This document shows positions 7,749 to 15,395 of a DNA stretch of 15,537 nucleotides, one piece after another. The DNA is from Bifidobacterium breve (GTDB taxonomy: Bacteria > Actinomycetota > Actinomycetes > Nanopelagicales > Nanopelagicaceae). The stretch covers positions 1 through 15,537 of the forward strand of contig CAMBOZ010000024.1 in assembly GCA_945869505.1 (NCBI GenBank), given 5' to 3'. The position numbers were made by a program, and so were the translations under genes. Within the stretch, counting starts at the first letter, position 1; every line of letters starts with the position of its first letter. Below the pieces are notes generated by a model. The model had not been told where the DNA came from, did no database searches, and saw nothing but the letters and a program-made list of their open reading frames with translations.

Positions 7749-7754
7749 ACAATA
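7749..7754 (-). promoter_or_regulatory. argC -10 element, leaderless
   Basis: Minus strand TATTGT, then six bases, then the argC ATG. This is the TANNNT geometry that puts the transcription start on the A of the start codon, as in actinobacterial leaderless genes. No good -35 is seen. The proximal ARG box ends at the base next to this hexamer, so ArgR bound there should block RNA polymerase. Confidence 0.6.
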
Positions 7755-7769
7755 GCATAATTATGCACA
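7752..7769. promoter_or_regulatory. ARG box 1 (ArgR operator, proximal)
   Basis: An 18-bp site centred on the perfect 12-bp palindrome GCATAATTATGC (7755-7766). It resembles the actinobacterial ARG-box pattern of TGCAT and ATGCA half sites around an AT core. Its centre is 20 bp from that of the second box, so two 18-bp boxes are separated by 2 bp, a spacing that suits an ArgR hexamer. ArgR is encoded in the same operon. Confidence 0.85.
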
Positions 7770-7771
7770 CA

Positions 7772-7789
7772 AATGCATAATTATTCAGC
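7772..7789. promoter_or_regulatory. ARG box 2 (ArgR operator, distal)
   Basis: GCATAATTATTC (7775-7786) repeats the proximal box with one mismatch; the TGAAT-type half site on the minus strand is the other common ARG-box form. It abuts the pheT stop codon, so the operator fills almost the whole 48-base gap between pheT and argC. Confidence 0.8.
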
Positions 7790-7790
7790 A

Positions 7791-10247
7791 TCAATTCGTG
7801 CGCAGTACCGCTCCAGTAGCCTTTTCTGCCATTGAGACTGCTGCTTCTCGCATCGCCGAAACCTCAGCACCGGTCAGGGTCCGATCCGATGCTCTGAAGC
7901 TCAAAGTAAAAGCTAACGAGATCTTGCCGTCACCAATCTTGTCATAGCGATCAAAGAGCTTGATGGACTCAAGCAGATCCCCCGCGCCTTTTCGTAGCGC
8001 TTGTTCAACTTCTTGCGATGAAATCTTTGCGTCAACAATAAGAGCAACATCTTGCACCGCAGCTGGCATGGTGCCAACACTGGATGGACGAACGATTTGC
8101 GAATCTGGAAGCGCGCTTAAACCTACCGCGAAAGCAACGCTTCGCTCTGGGAGTCCGTACTTGGCGATAACTCGTGGGTGTATTTCTCCGGCGTGCGCAA
8201 CTGCTTTTCCGTCAACTATTAATTCGGCACATCGACCAGGGTGCCAAGGCGCGAAATCAGAACGTTTCACTGTCCACTCCAGATTACATAAACGCAAAAT
8301 ATCTTGGGCGTAAGCAATTGCATCTTGCCAGGTATATGCACGAGCCTTGCCTTGCCAGTTCTCTTCTTCGTTTTTGCCTACAAGTAAACCTGCTACGTGA
8401 AAAGCCTGTGGAGGCACACTGCCGTAAATAGCGGAGATCGTCTTCGCATCTGGTCGAGTTCCGATTAATGGCGAGACGGCCGGAACCAATTTCTGGGAAC
8501 TTCTAAATATTGAACCCATTTCAAAGATAGCGAAGTCTTTAGCACCACGACTGATATTGCGCGCCGCTACTTCGATCAAACCCGGTACCAAATGAACGCG
8601 CATTAGCGGTAGCTCATCTGACATTGGATTAGCTATGCGATATGTCGCTGCTCTCTCACCGACAAAGCCCATCTGATCAATCGTCTCTTGATTTGTAAAT
8701 GGGAATGTTTGAACTTCGGCAAGTCCACGAGCTGCCAACATTGCAGAAATCGCACGGCGACGTTTCTGTGCAGGAGTGAGGCTGGCGTGATTTGGTCGCG
8801 GTGGAAGTAAGGAAGGTATCTTGTCGTAACCAATCATGCGCGCAACTTCTTCGGCCAAATCGGTTGGAGTTAGCAAGTCCGGACGCCAGGATGGAGGATC
8901 TACCTCAAAAGTCTTTTCGTCTACATCGCAACCGATTATGCGCAAAACGCGGGCAATCTCTTTGGGCGAAACATCCAGCCCGAGCAGCTTGGGGATGAAG
9001 GCGGAATCCAATTTAATAACTGGAGCGAATCGTGGCTCCCCCGCGACAACTGTTGCAACATGCTTAGCCGAACTATTTGCGGTTAATAGTTGCACAAAGC
9101 GTGCTGATGCAAATTCAGCAAGAGATGGATCTACGCTTCTTTCTAGACGGCGGGATGCTTCTGAAGAGAGTTTGTGGCGTCTGGAATTCTTAGCAACACA
9201 CACTGGATCAAAGCGCACCGCTTCTAGCGCAATATCGGTTGTCGTCTCTGAAATTTCTGAGGACTGCCCACCCATTGTGCCGGCAAGAGCAAGTGGACTT
9301 TTATCGTCGCACACCATTAGATCATCAGGATCGAGTTGGCGAACTTGACCATCTAAAGTGGTGAAAGGTTGGACTTTACCAATTCGTTTTATTGTTAGGC
9401 CACCAGAAATCTTGGACTTATCAAATGCGTGCAATGGTTGACCAAGTTCTAGCATCACATAGTTTGTTACATCGACTACTAGAGAGATGGAGCGCATTCC
9501 CATCTTTTCTATGCGCTGGCGCATCCACATAGGTGTTCTAGCCGATGGATCAAAATTGGAGAGCGTGCGCAAGTAAAAGACTGATGCCGTGGCTGGATCG
9601 GCGATCTTGGCAGAAACTCCTGTGCCAGTATTCTCAAATTTAACTTCGCGTAGGGCATCTATTGGATCAACGAAGTTAAGGCCGAGCGCTCCAGCTACTT
9701 CTCGGGCAATTCCGCGAATACTTAACGCATAACCACGATCAGGATTTACTGCAATATCAAAGATTGTGTCGTTGATTTCTAGGCCTGCAATGGCATCGCT
9801 TCCTATAGCAACGTCACCTTCGGCAAAGACCATAATTCCGGAGTGGTCTTCGCCAAGTCCTAGCTCGCGTGACGAACAAATCATTCCATTGGATGTTTTG
9901 CCATATGTTTCTCGGGCAGCGATCTTAAAATCTCCTGGGAGAACTGCTCCAGGAAGCGCCGCAACCACCAGATCTCCCACCGCGAAATTAGTAGCACCGC
10001 AAATTACGTAACGGACTTCTTTCTCTCCGCAATCAAGGCCTACATAGCGAATAGGTTTCTTAAACTCAGTTACTTCTTCGATAGTTAAAACCTTGGAAAA
10101 TTTCAGTGGACCAGTGAGGCCCGCTCCACTCTCAATAATCTCTTCAACTTCAAACCCAACGCGAATTAGCCCTTCAGCGATTTGATCAACTGAAATGTTT
10201 TTCGGAATTTCTACAAACTCTCGGATCCACGACAATGGTGCGCGCAT
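7791..10247 (-). CDS. pheT: phenylalanyl-tRNA synthetase beta subunit
   Basis: Beta subunit of the alpha2-beta2 PheRS, which binds tRNA-Phe and edits mischarged tyrosine. At 818 residues it is full length. In order: an EMAP/tRNA-binding-like domain (about 40-150, with GATNFAVGD and SSRELGLGEDHSGI), B3/B4 editing region (about 210-390), B5 domain (about 400-475, with the DPPSWRPDL element), the catalytic-like core (about 490-690), and the anticodon-binding FDX-ACB domain at the end (about 725-818). The ATG directly follows the pheS stop (TAAATG), so translation is coupled. No terminator is seen between its stop and argC, so readthrough into the arg genes is possible. Confidence 0.97.
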   Translation of the reverse strand: MRAPLSWIREFVEIPKNISVDQIAEGLIRVGFEVEEIIESGAGLTGPLKFSKVLTIEEVTEFKKPIRYVGLDCGEKEVRYVICGATNFAVGDLVVAALPGAVLPGDFKIAARETYGKTSNGMICSSRELGLGEDHSGIMVFAEGDVAIGSDAIAGLEINDTIFDIAVNPDRGYALSIRGIAREVAGALGLNFVDPIDALREVKFENTGTGVSAKIADPATASVFYLRTLSNFDPSARTPMWMRQRIEKMGMRSISLVVDVTNYVMLELGQPLHAFDKSKISGGLTIKRIGKVQPFTTLDGQVRQLDPDDLMVCDDKSPLALAGTMGGQSSEISETTTDIALEAVRFDPVCVAKNSRRHKLSSEASRRLERSVDPSLAEFASARFVQLLTANSSAKHVATVVAGEPRFAPVIKLDSAFIPKLLGLDVSPKEIARVLRIIGCDVDEKTFEVDPPSWRPDLLTPTDLAEEVARMIGYDKIPSLLPPRPNHASLTPAQKRRRAISAMLAARGLAEVQTFPFTNQETIDQMGFVGERAATYRIANPMSDELPLMRVHLVPGLIEVAARNISRGAKDFAIFEMGSIFRSSQKLVPAVSPLIGTRPDAKTISAIYGSVPPQAFHVAGLLVGKNEEENWQGKARAYTWQDAIAYAQDILRLCNLEWTVKRSDFAPWHPGRCAELIVDGKAVAHAGEIHPRVIAKYGLPERSVAFAVGLSALPDSQIVRPSSVGTMPAAVQDVALIVDAKISSQEVEQALRKGAGDLLESIKLFDRYDKIGDGKISLAFTLSFRASDRTLTGAEVSAMREAAVSMAEKATGAVLRTN

Positions 10248-11255
10248 TTATAAACCCACCCCGAATTGACGCGTGAAGCGTAAATCGCCTTCGACGATGT
10301 CGTGCATATCGGTCACGTTGTGGCGCACCATTAAAGTGCGTTCCAGGCCCATGCCGAATGCAAAACCTGAATAAACATCAGTATCTATTCCACAGGTTTG
10401 CAAGACTTTGGGATTGACCATCCCGCATCCACCCCATTCAATCCAGCGGCCATTAAAGAAAATATCAACTTCTGCACTTGGTTCGGTGAATGGAAAGAAC
10501 GATGGACGCAAACGTGTTGTTACATCTGGACCAAACATAGCTTGCGCGAAATTATCTAAAGTGCCCTTTAAATGCGCCATTGTGATGCCTTTATCAACTA
10601 CCAAGCCTTCAACTTGATGAAAAACAGGGCTGTGCGTCGCATCTAACTCATCAGCACGGAAAGTCCGTCCTGGACAGATCATGTAAATAGGTGGCTCATT
10701 CTCCAACATAGAACGAATCTGGACCGGTGAAGTCTGCGTGCGTAACACCATGCCCGAATCAACGGGTTCGATATAGAAAGTATCTTGCATAGTGCGCGCC
10801 GGGTGGTCTGCCGGAATATTTAACGCATCGAAGTTGAGCCAGCCTGATTCGAGTTCAGGACCTTCTTCAACGCTATATCCCTGCTCAATAAAGAAATCAC
10901 TAATTTCATTTTTAATTATTGAGATTGGATGCAATCCACCCCGATGAGCGCGATCAACCGGAAGAGTTATATCAACGACTTCCTCCAGCAAGACTTTCGC
11001 ATCCCGTTCGGCTTCCAATTTCAAAGTGGCGCGTTGTAGCGCTTCAGTGATCGCCGCCTTACCTTCACCGATAATCTTTCCAGCGCTTGCTTTCTCCTCC
11101 GCGGGCAAAGATCCAAGTGAACGACTTGCCAGCGAGATCTCAGCCTTATCGCCGAGGTGCGCCAAGCGAGCAATTTTTAACTCATCTAGATCTTTCGAGG
11201 ATGTAAAAGCTGCTTCGGCAGCATCGATCCAACGCTTAATGTCTGCGGGATTCAT
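10248..11255 (-). CDS. pheS: phenylalanyl-tRNA synthetase alpha subunit
   Basis: Catalytic class II subunit of PheRS, 335 residues. The N-terminal tRNA-binding coiled coil spans about 1-90. Class II motif 1 lies around HPISIIKNEISDFF (109-122), motif 2 is GRTFRADELDATHSPVFHQVEG (196-217), and motif 3 is GFAFGMGLERTLM (297-309) with the ATP-binding arginine. The start codon has no proper Shine-Dalgarno sequence at the right distance; instead TAGAAT lies six bases upstream, which suggests an internal leaderless promoter after the methyltransferase gene. Confidence 0.97.
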   Translation of the reverse strand: MNPADIKRWIDAAEAAFTSSKDLDELKIARLAHLGDKAEISLASRSLGSLPAEEKASAGKIIGEGKAAITEALQRATLKLEAERDAKVLLEEVVDITLPVDRAHRGGLHPISIIKNEISDFFIEQGYSVEEGPELESGWLNFDALNIPADHPARTMQDTFYIEPVDSGMVLRTQTSPVQIRSMLENEPPIYMICPGRTFRADELDATHSPVFHQVEGLVVDKGITMAHLKGTLDNFAQAMFGPDVTTRLRPSFFPFTEPSAEVDIFFNGRWIEWGGCGMVNPKVLQTCGIDTDVYSGFAFGMGLERTLMVRHNVTDMHDIVEGDLRFTRQFGVGL

Positions 11256-11261
11256 GCGGGA

Positions 11262-11267
11262 ATTCTA
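11262..11267 (-). promoter_or_regulatory. pheS -10 element, leaderless
   Basis: Minus strand TAGAAT (five of six matches to TATAAT), then TCCCGC, then the pheS ATG. The start would fall on the A of ATG. The same TCCCGC spacer separates the -10 and ATG of the SURF1-family gene. No clear -35 is present, which is common for this promoter type in actinobacteria. Confidence 0.55.
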
Positions 11268-11300
11268 ACCTGCTCCCTTGCAACTATGCGGGATATTTGA

Positions 11301-12080
11301 TCAATTATGCGAGAGGTGAAAGATCACAATAGCCGCTGCAGCAGCAAGATTGAGGCTCTCAGCATTGCCTGTCATAGGAATACTAACTTGCATTACATCA
11401 GATTCGATTAACGCATCAATACCGCGCGCTTCATTTCCAAAGATCGCCACAACATCAGGAAGTTCTTTAACTTCCAGAAGAGATTTTTCTCCTTGCGCAC
11501 TTAGCGCGATCTTTGCAACGCTAGGAAGCTGTTCGTTTAACTGCGCGAGAGTTATTCCCGTAAATAGTGGAACGTGCCACAAGGATCCGGCAGTGGCGCG
11601 AACAACCTTTGGCGAATACATATCTACGCTTCCGGGAGAAACAATTACCGCATCTATCCCCATTGCATCGGCGGTGCGAAGGATGGTTCCTGCATTTCCT
11701 GGATCTTGAATTTCGTGAAGGTATATATAGCGAGATTTTCCAGAAGGTTTCAGTTCGGAGAATTCATTGTCCGCGACCGAGCAGATGGAAATGATTCCTT
11801 GCGGCGTAATTGTCGAAGACATTGCCGCCATCACTGGCTCGCTCACCAGCACTACTTCAGCTCTTGAAATATCGAGTCCTGCTTGATCAATACGTGATTT
11901 TCCACTTTCGGTCAGATAGACGGTTTTAACGCCAGGACCTTTTTTTGAGGTGAAAGCTTCTCGGGCACATTGCAATCCTTCGGCGATAAATTCACCATGC
12001 GCTGCGCGTTCTTTATTTCCTCGGGAAGAGATAAGAGCCTTCACCCGCGCGATATGCGGCGAGTGAAGGCTCTCGATCAT
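11301..12080 (-). CDS. SpoU/TrmH-family RNA 2'-O-methyltransferase
   Basis: SPOUT (trefoil-knot) methyltransferase that uses SAM to methylate a ribose in rRNA or tRNA. The N-terminal substrate-binding region resembles eL30-like domains of the family (GEFIAEGLQCAREA, 29-42). Knot motifs: motif 1 QDPGNAGTILRTADAMG (125-141) with N129 and R135; motif 2 FGNEARGI (214-221); motif 3 IPMTGNAESLNLAAAAAI (234-251). The length of 259 is usual. The position between rplT and pheS is a standard actinobacterial arrangement and suggests an rRNA target, but the modified nucleotide cannot be read from sequence. It starts 21 bases after the rplT stop with no evident Shine-Dalgarno sequence. Confidence 0.9.
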   Translation of the reverse strand: MIESLHSPHIARVKALISSRGNKERAAHGEFIAEGLQCAREAFTSKKGPGVKTVYLTESGKSRIDQAGLDISRAEVVLVSEPVMAAMSSTITPQGIISICSVADNEFSELKPSGKSRYIYLHEIQDPGNAGTILRTADAMGIDAVIVSPGSVDMYSPKVVRATAGSLWHVPLFTGITLAQLNEQLPSVAKIALSAQGEKSLLEVKELPDVVAIFGNEARGIDALIESDVMQVSIPMTGNAESLNLAAAAAIVIFHLSHN

Positions 12081-12101
12081 CTAAGTTGTCGACTGAGTTA
12101 A

Positions 12102-12461
12102 TTAAGCAGTTACGACGTTTTTGCGCGCTAGATCAACTAGCGTTTTAAATGTTGCTGGATCATTCGTTGCGATGTCAGAAAGAACGCGACGATCAACTTC
12201 TACACCTGCAGCCTTAAGGCCTTGGATGAAGCGGTTGTAGGTCATTCCGTTTTCGCGAGCAGCAGCATTGATACGCTGAATCCAAAGTTGACGGAAATCG
12301 CCTTTCTTATCTTTACGATCGTTGAAGGCGTAGACCATTGAGTGAGTAACTTGTTCCTTCGCCTTTGTGAAAAGACGGGAACGTTGCCCACGGTATCCGC
12401 TGGCGCGTTCTAGGGTTGTGCGACGCTTCTTAGCAGCGTGAACTCCACGTTTTACTCTCAT
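12102..12461 (-). CDS. rplT: 50S ribosomal protein L20
   Basis: Primary 23S rRNA-binding protein essential for early 50S assembly. At 119 residues the protein is standard, with the very basic N-terminal extension [20 protein letters not shown], then the conserved YRGQRSRLF and the globular end [21 protein letters not shown]. The start follows AAGGAG about ten bases upstream. The rpmI stop lies 14 bases away, so the two are co-transcribed. L20 represses this operon in Bacillus and E. coli; whether it does so here is unknown. Confidence 0.98.
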   Translation of the reverse strand: MRVKRGVHAAKKRRTTLERASGYRGQRSRLFTKAKEQVTHSMVYAFNDRKDKKGDFRQLWIQRINAAARENGMTYNRFIQGLKAAGVEVDRRVLSDIATNDPATFKTLVDLARKNVVTA

Positions 12462-12475
12462 TTAATTCACACTCC

Positions 12476-12673
12476 TTACTTAAGACCAAGCATGCGCTTG
12501 GCTGTCATAGTTACGGTTGGCTTTGCTGATTGCTCAGTACTTAGACGACGAGTTACGCGAGATGACTTACGCTCCAAAAGGTGGCGCTTGCCGGCACGCT
12601 CGTGCATGATCTTTCCTGATCCGGTGACGCGAAAAGTCTTCTTCGCGCCACTATGGGTCTTCATCTTTGGCAT
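12476..12673 (-). CDS. rpmI: 50S ribosomal protein L35
   Basis: Small basic ribosomal protein of 65 residues with the typical start [20 protein letters not shown] and the conserved HLLERKS segment. It follows infC after 34 bases, with the ribosome binding site AGGAGA at proper spacing. infC-rpmI-rplT is the universal bacterial order. Confidence 0.98.
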   Translation of the reverse strand: MPKMKTHSGAKKTFRVTGSGKIMHERAGKRHLLERKSSRVTRRLSTEQSAKPTVTMTAKRMLGLK

Positions 12674-12707
12674 CTATCTTCTCCTGTACTTCGTCGTGTT
12701 TAAAAAA

Positions 12708-13304
12708 CTATTTATCTTCTGCGGCCACAGCTTGCGCTGCTTCCTTTTCCTTAGCAGCTCGCGCCGCCTTCTGTTCTGCTACCGCTTCGGTCTTCTTCTT
12801 CGTCGGACCGAGCACCATCGTCATATTTCGTCCCTCTTGCTTTGGGGCGAACTCAACAAAAGCAACTTCTGCAACATCTTCTGCAAGGCGCTGCAATAGT
12901 TTGTAACCAAGTTCAGGACGAGTTTGCTCGCGTCCGCGGAACTTCATCGTGATCTTCACCTTGTCGCCACCTTTAAGGAATTTCACGATTGCGTTACGTT
13001 TTGTTTCGTAATCGTGATTTTCGATCTTTGGTGTCAATCGCACTTCCTTCACCACAATGTGGGTCTGGTTCTGACGAGCTTCACGGGCCTTCTGGGCAAC
13101 TTCATATTTATATTTGCCGAAGTCCATGATCTTGCATACAGGTGGATTCGCATCTGGTGCGATCTCAACGAGATCTAAACCGACTTCATCTGCCATCTGT
13201 AGCGCTGTGTCGATATCTACAACTCCAACTTGATCTCCGGTATGTCCGATGAGACGAATTTGGGGTGTGCGGATACGGTCATTAATGCGCGGTTCAGTTG
13301 TGAT
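12708..13304 (-). CDS. infC: translation initiation factor IF-3, AUC start codon
   Basis: Binds the 30S subunit, prevents premature 50S joining and rejects wrong start codons and initiator tRNAs. The reading frame extends 36 codons upstream of the first ATG (13196) and encodes the conserved N-terminus [19 protein letters not shown]. No ATG, GTG or TTG exists in that extension, which is bounded by a stop at 13314-13316. The only fitting start is ATC at 13302-13304, five bases after AAGGAG. The protein is then 198 residues. N-domain spans about 5-75 with RIN at 6-8, then the linker helix [19 protein letters not shown], a C-domain with FRGRE (122-126) and GRNMTMVL (158-165), and a Lys/Ala/Glu tail from 168. 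Non-AUG starts of infC underlie autoregulation in E. coli (AUU). Confidence 0.95.
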   Translation of the reverse strand: MTTEPRINDRIRTPQIRLIGHTGDQVGVVDIDTALQMADEVGLDLVEIAPDANPPVCKIMDFGKYKYEVAQKAREARQNQTHIVVKEVRLTPKIENHDYETKRNAIVKFLKGGDKVKITMKFRGREQTRPELGYKLLQRLAEDVAEVAFVEFAPKQEGRNMTMVLGPTKKKTEAVAEQKAARAAKEKEAAQAVAAEDK

Positions 13305-13315
13305 TTGTTCTCCTT
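13302..13315 (-). promoter_or_regulatory. infC ribosome binding site and AUC start codon
   Basis: AAGGAG (13310-13315), five bases, then ATC (13302-13304). A strong Shine-Dalgarno sequence combined with a near-cognate start that IF3 itself discriminates against would give feedback: much IF3 lowers its own initiation. The arrangement decides the start of infC. Confidence 0.85.
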
Positions 13316-13514
13316 AGTTGGTCTGCTACTTGTCTTTTGACTTAGGTAGCCAGGCTTATCGCAATAATCGCGCACCGCTAAGGAAAGTGAATGACGCCCG
13401 CAGGCGAATTACTTCCGACAAACCAGCCAGCTCTACATCTGTAGGCCGAGAAGGTGGGAGCGGTGAGCTCCTCTTGCAGTAGCCGAGGCCACTGGTCTGA
13501 GGGTTACTTTACCT
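13305..13514 (-). ncRNA. candidate structured leader RNA of the infC-rpmI-rplT operon
   Basis: A 210-base gap without an ORF but with five compact hairpins on the transcribed strand. In transcript order: CAGUGGC-CUCG-GCUACUG (13477-13494, seven pairs including one G-U); GGAGC-UCACC-GCUCC (13457-13471); CUAC-AGAU-GUAG (13433-13444); CGCC-UGCG-GGCG (13395-13406); and a stem closed by GCUAC/GUAGC with an inner GUC-AAAA-GAC (13325-13350), nine bases ahead of the ribosome binding site. None ends in a U-run, so none looks like a simple terminator. A cis-regulatory role for IF3 or L20 is inference; I recognise no Rfam family with certainty. Confidence 0.5.
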
Positions 13515-13535
13515 TCACGCACCCATCGCGTGCAA
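13506..13535 (-). promoter_or_regulatory. possible infC promoter
   Basis: Minus strand TAAAGT (13506-13511) fits TANNNT; an 18-base spacer separates it from TTGCAC (13530-13535), a poor -35. It overlaps the end of fabI and would start the transcript near 13499, just ahead of the first leader hairpin. The placement is attractive but the match is weak. Confidence 0.3.
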
Positions 13536-14282
13536 ACCGCCGTCTACGTGGATGATTTCAGCGGTGGTTTTAGGGAACCAGTCAGAGAGTAGGGCAACCG
13601 CTGCCTTTGCGGCTGGTACTGGATCAGTTACATCCCATTCCAACGGAGACCGCTCATTCCAGACCTTTTCAAATTCGTCGAATCCAGGGATCGACTTTGC
13701 TGCCATTGTGCGAATTGGACCGGCAGCGACAAGGTTTACACGAATATTTTCTGCGCCTAAATCGCGTGCAAGGTATCTCGAGGTCGATTCAAGTGCCGCC
13801 TTGGCAACACCCATCCAGTCATATTTCGGCCAAGCAACGGTTGCATCAAAATCTAAGCCGACAACAGACCCGCCGCCATTAAAGAGTGAACGCGTTGCCA
13901 TAGTTAAAGATTTAAGTGAATAAGCCGAAACGTGCACCGCCGTTGCCACATCTTCCCAAACAGTGTTTAAAAAGTTGCCTCCGAGCGCTGCCTCAGGTGC
14001 GAAACCGATCGAATGAACAACTCCGTCCAAATGCGAAACGTGTTCACGAACTCGATCTGCGAGAGCATCTAGGTGTTCTTGATTTGTAACATCTAACTCA
14101 ATCACTGGTGCGGCTTGCGGAAGGCGTCCTGAGATTCGTGTAGTCAAACTCATAACGCGTCCATAAGATGAAAGTAGAACGGTTGCGCCTTCTTCTTGAG
14201 CCAATTTAGCAATATGAAAAGCGATAGAGCTGTCGGTAAGGACTCCCGTAACCAAGATGTTTTTCCCTTGCAAGATTCCCAT
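13515..14282 (-). CDS. fabI: enoyl-[acyl-carrier-protein] reductase, InhA-type
   Basis: NADH-dependent reduction of enoyl-ACP, the last step of each fatty-acid elongation cycle. The 255 residues align readily with mycobacterial InhA: the N-terminal LVTGVLTDSSIAFHIAKLAQEEG, HSIGFAPE (90-97), GLDFDATVAWPKYDWMGVAKAALES with F145, Y154 and K161 at the places of InhA F149, Y158 and K165, and NLVAAGPIRTMAA. The end DIIxxDGG-type segment reads EIIHVDGGLHAMGA. The ATG lies one base after the fabG stop, so the pair is translated together as in the mabA-inhA operon. There is no sign of mycolic acid genes here; a general type II fatty-acid synthase role is most likely. Confidence 0.95.
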   Translation of the reverse strand: MGILQGKNILVTGVLTDSSIAFHIAKLAQEEGATVLLSSYGRVMSLTTRISGRLPQAAPVIELDVTNQEHLDALADRVREHVSHLDGVVHSIGFAPEAALGGNFLNTVWEDVATAVHVSAYSLKSLTMATRSLFNGGGSVVGLDFDATVAWPKYDWMGVAKAALESTSRYLARDLGAENIRVNLVAAGPIRTMAAKSIPGFDEFEKVWNERSPLEWDVTDPVPAAKAAVALLSDWFPKTTAEIIHVDGGLHAMGA

Positions 14283-14283
14283 A

Positions 14284-15000
14284 TTAATGACCCATTCCTA
14301 ATCCACCATCAACTGGTATCAACGCCCCTGTAATGTAACCAGCATCTGCAGATGCCACAAATGTCACTACTTTTGCAATCTCATCTGCTGAACTGAATCT
14401 TCCTAGTGGCACCGACTTAGCAATTTCATCACGACGCTTCTCATCCAAAGTCGCAGTCATATCGGTTTCCACAAATCCTGGTGCAACAACATTTGCAGTG
14501 ATTCCGCGTGATCCTAGCTCTCGCGCAAAAGAACGTGCCATTCCTAATAAGCCAGATTTACTCGCTGCGTAATTAACTTGACCAGCCGCACCGACTCCCC
14601 CAACGACGGAACCGATAAATATCAAGCGACCGCGCTTCAATTTTAATAAGCCCTTAGTGGCGCGTCGGGCAACGCGGAAGGCACCCGTTAAATTAGCGCT
14701 AACGACAGCTTCGAAATCTTCATCGCTCATGCGCAACACCAAGCCATCCTTGGTGATTCCTGCATTAGCCACGATAACTTCTGGAGTTCCCCATTTTTCT
14801 TCTATTTCGGCGAAGCCTGCCTCCACGCTTTCTGAGGAAGTTACATCCATCTTTACTGCAAGAAACTCCGAAGGTGCATCACCGGATCTGTAAGTGATAA
14901 CGACACGGTGGCCAGCTTTTGATAACGATTGCGCTATCGCTAATCCGATTCCGCGATTTCCACCGGTTACGAGGGCGAGTGAAGAATTATCTTCTGACAT
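14284..15000 (-). CDS. fabG: 3-oxoacyl-[acyl-carrier-protein] reductase (MabA/FabG)
   Basis: Short-chain dehydrogenase that reduces 3-ketoacyl-ACP with NADPH in fatty-acid elongation. At 238 residues it has the cofactor motif TGGNRGIG (12-19), VANAGIT (78-83), N103, and the catalytic S131, Y144 and K148 in the YAASK context, with the end GYITGALIPVDGG. Many SDRs look alike, but pairing with an InhA-type reductase makes FabG/MabA the right call. The ATG lacks a Shine-Dalgarno sequence; TAAGTT lies seven bases upstream. It is divergent from the DUF3099 gene, with 81 bases between the starts. Confidence 0.93.
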   Translation of the reverse strand: MSEDNSSLALVTGGNRGIGLAIAQSLSKAGHRVVITYRSGDAPSEFLAVKMDVTSSESVEAGFAEIEEKWGTPEVIVANAGITKDGLVLRMSDEDFEAVVSANLTGAFRVARRATKGLLKLKRGRLIFIGSVVGGVGAAGQVNYAASKSGLLGMARSFARELGSRGITANVVAPGFVETDMTATLDEKRRDEIAKSVPLGRFSSADEIAKVVTFVASADAGYITGALIPVDGGLGMGH

Positions 15001-15007
15001 ATGGCAA

Positions 15008-15013
15008 AACTTA
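15008..15013 (-). promoter_or_regulatory. possible fabG -10 element, leaderless
   Basis: Minus strand TAAGTT (+ strand AACTTA), then seven bases, then the fabG ATG. It fits TANNNT with one base more than the other leaderless starts here, and no strong -35 is seen. The fabG start has no Shine-Dalgarno alternative. Confidence 0.4.
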
Positions 15014-15069
15014 CCCTGCTACTTATGCGTAACCAGCATTTCCACCTCGCGCCTTGCCTTAACGAGCCA

Positions 15070-15075
15070 TACTCT
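15070..15075 (+). promoter_or_regulatory. DUF3099 gene -10 element, leaderless
   Basis: TACTCT, then TATCTC, then ATG at 15082. The TANNNT hexamer six bases ahead of the start and the absence of a Shine-Dalgarno sequence point to a leaderless transcript and help choose this start over the ATG at 15001, which would overlap the divergent fabG start region. Confidence 0.5.
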
Positions 15076-15081
15076 TATCTC

Positions 15082-15384
15082 ATGGCCGGCATATTCCGTA
15101 AGAAGCAGAGAAAAAAGGGTTTAACACCTGTTTATGACATCACCGCTGCTCCCGCATCTCTAACTCGCGATCAAGCCGGACGTCAAAGACGTTACTTCAT
15201 CTCAATGATGATTCGTACCGCCTGCTTCTTACTCACTGTGATTCTGCCCAGCCCATATCGTTGGTTTGCTTTATTGGGTGCGGTGACACTTCCTTACATT
15301 GCGGTCGTTGTTGCAAATGCAGGTCGCGAAAGTTTTGCGCCTGGAGAATCCTTGATAACCGATAAAGCTAAGTCTTTAGAGTAA
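15082..15384 (+). CDS. DUF3099 family small membrane protein
   Basis: A 100-residue protein of the actinobacterial DUF3099 type, function unknown. The cytoplasmic, basic N-terminus (MAGIFRKKQRKKG) is followed by the family hallmark YDITAAPASLTRDQAGRQRRY, then two predicted membrane segments (about residues 44-58 and 61-81) and PYIAVVVANAGR. The start at 15082 is preferred because the longer frame from 15001 has a non-conserved N-terminus and because of the promoter spacing. The neighbouring SURF1-family gene starts 23 bases after its stop and probably has its own start site. Confidence 0.85.
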   Translation: MAGIFRKKQRKKGLTPVYDITAAPASLTRDQAGRQRRYFISMMIRTACFLLTVILPSPYRWFALLGAVTLPYIAVVVANAGRESFAPGESLITDKAKSLE

Positions 15385-15395
15385 TTACGATTCGC

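Noticed and set aside
8836..9348. A 170-codon plus-strand frame inside pheT
   Set aside because: Antisense to conserved PheRS beta sequence, composition rich in Ser, Arg and Thr as expected from a shadow frame, and no family match.
11256..11300. A Phe attenuator, leader peptide or T-box ahead of pheS
   Set aside because: Only 45 bases separate the methyltransferase stop from the pheS ATG. There is no Phe-rich frame, no T-box sequence and no terminator hairpin.
12438..12899. A 153-codon plus-strand frame with a hydrophobic, Phe/Leu/Cys-rich product over rpmI and infC
   Set aside because: The apparent membrane character comes from reading the Lys/Glu/Ala-rich IF3 and L35 codons backwards. The true genes on the minus strand are unmistakable.
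13194..13196. ATG at 13196 as the start of infC
   Set aside because: It would remove 36 residues including the conserved RINDRIR region that is encoded in frame upstream, and it has no ribosome binding site nearby.
15001..15081. The longer start at 15001 for the DUF3099 protein
   Set aside because: The 27 extra residues do not look like the family N-terminus and would cover the divergent fabG promoter region; the ATG at 15082 has the leaderless promoter spacing.
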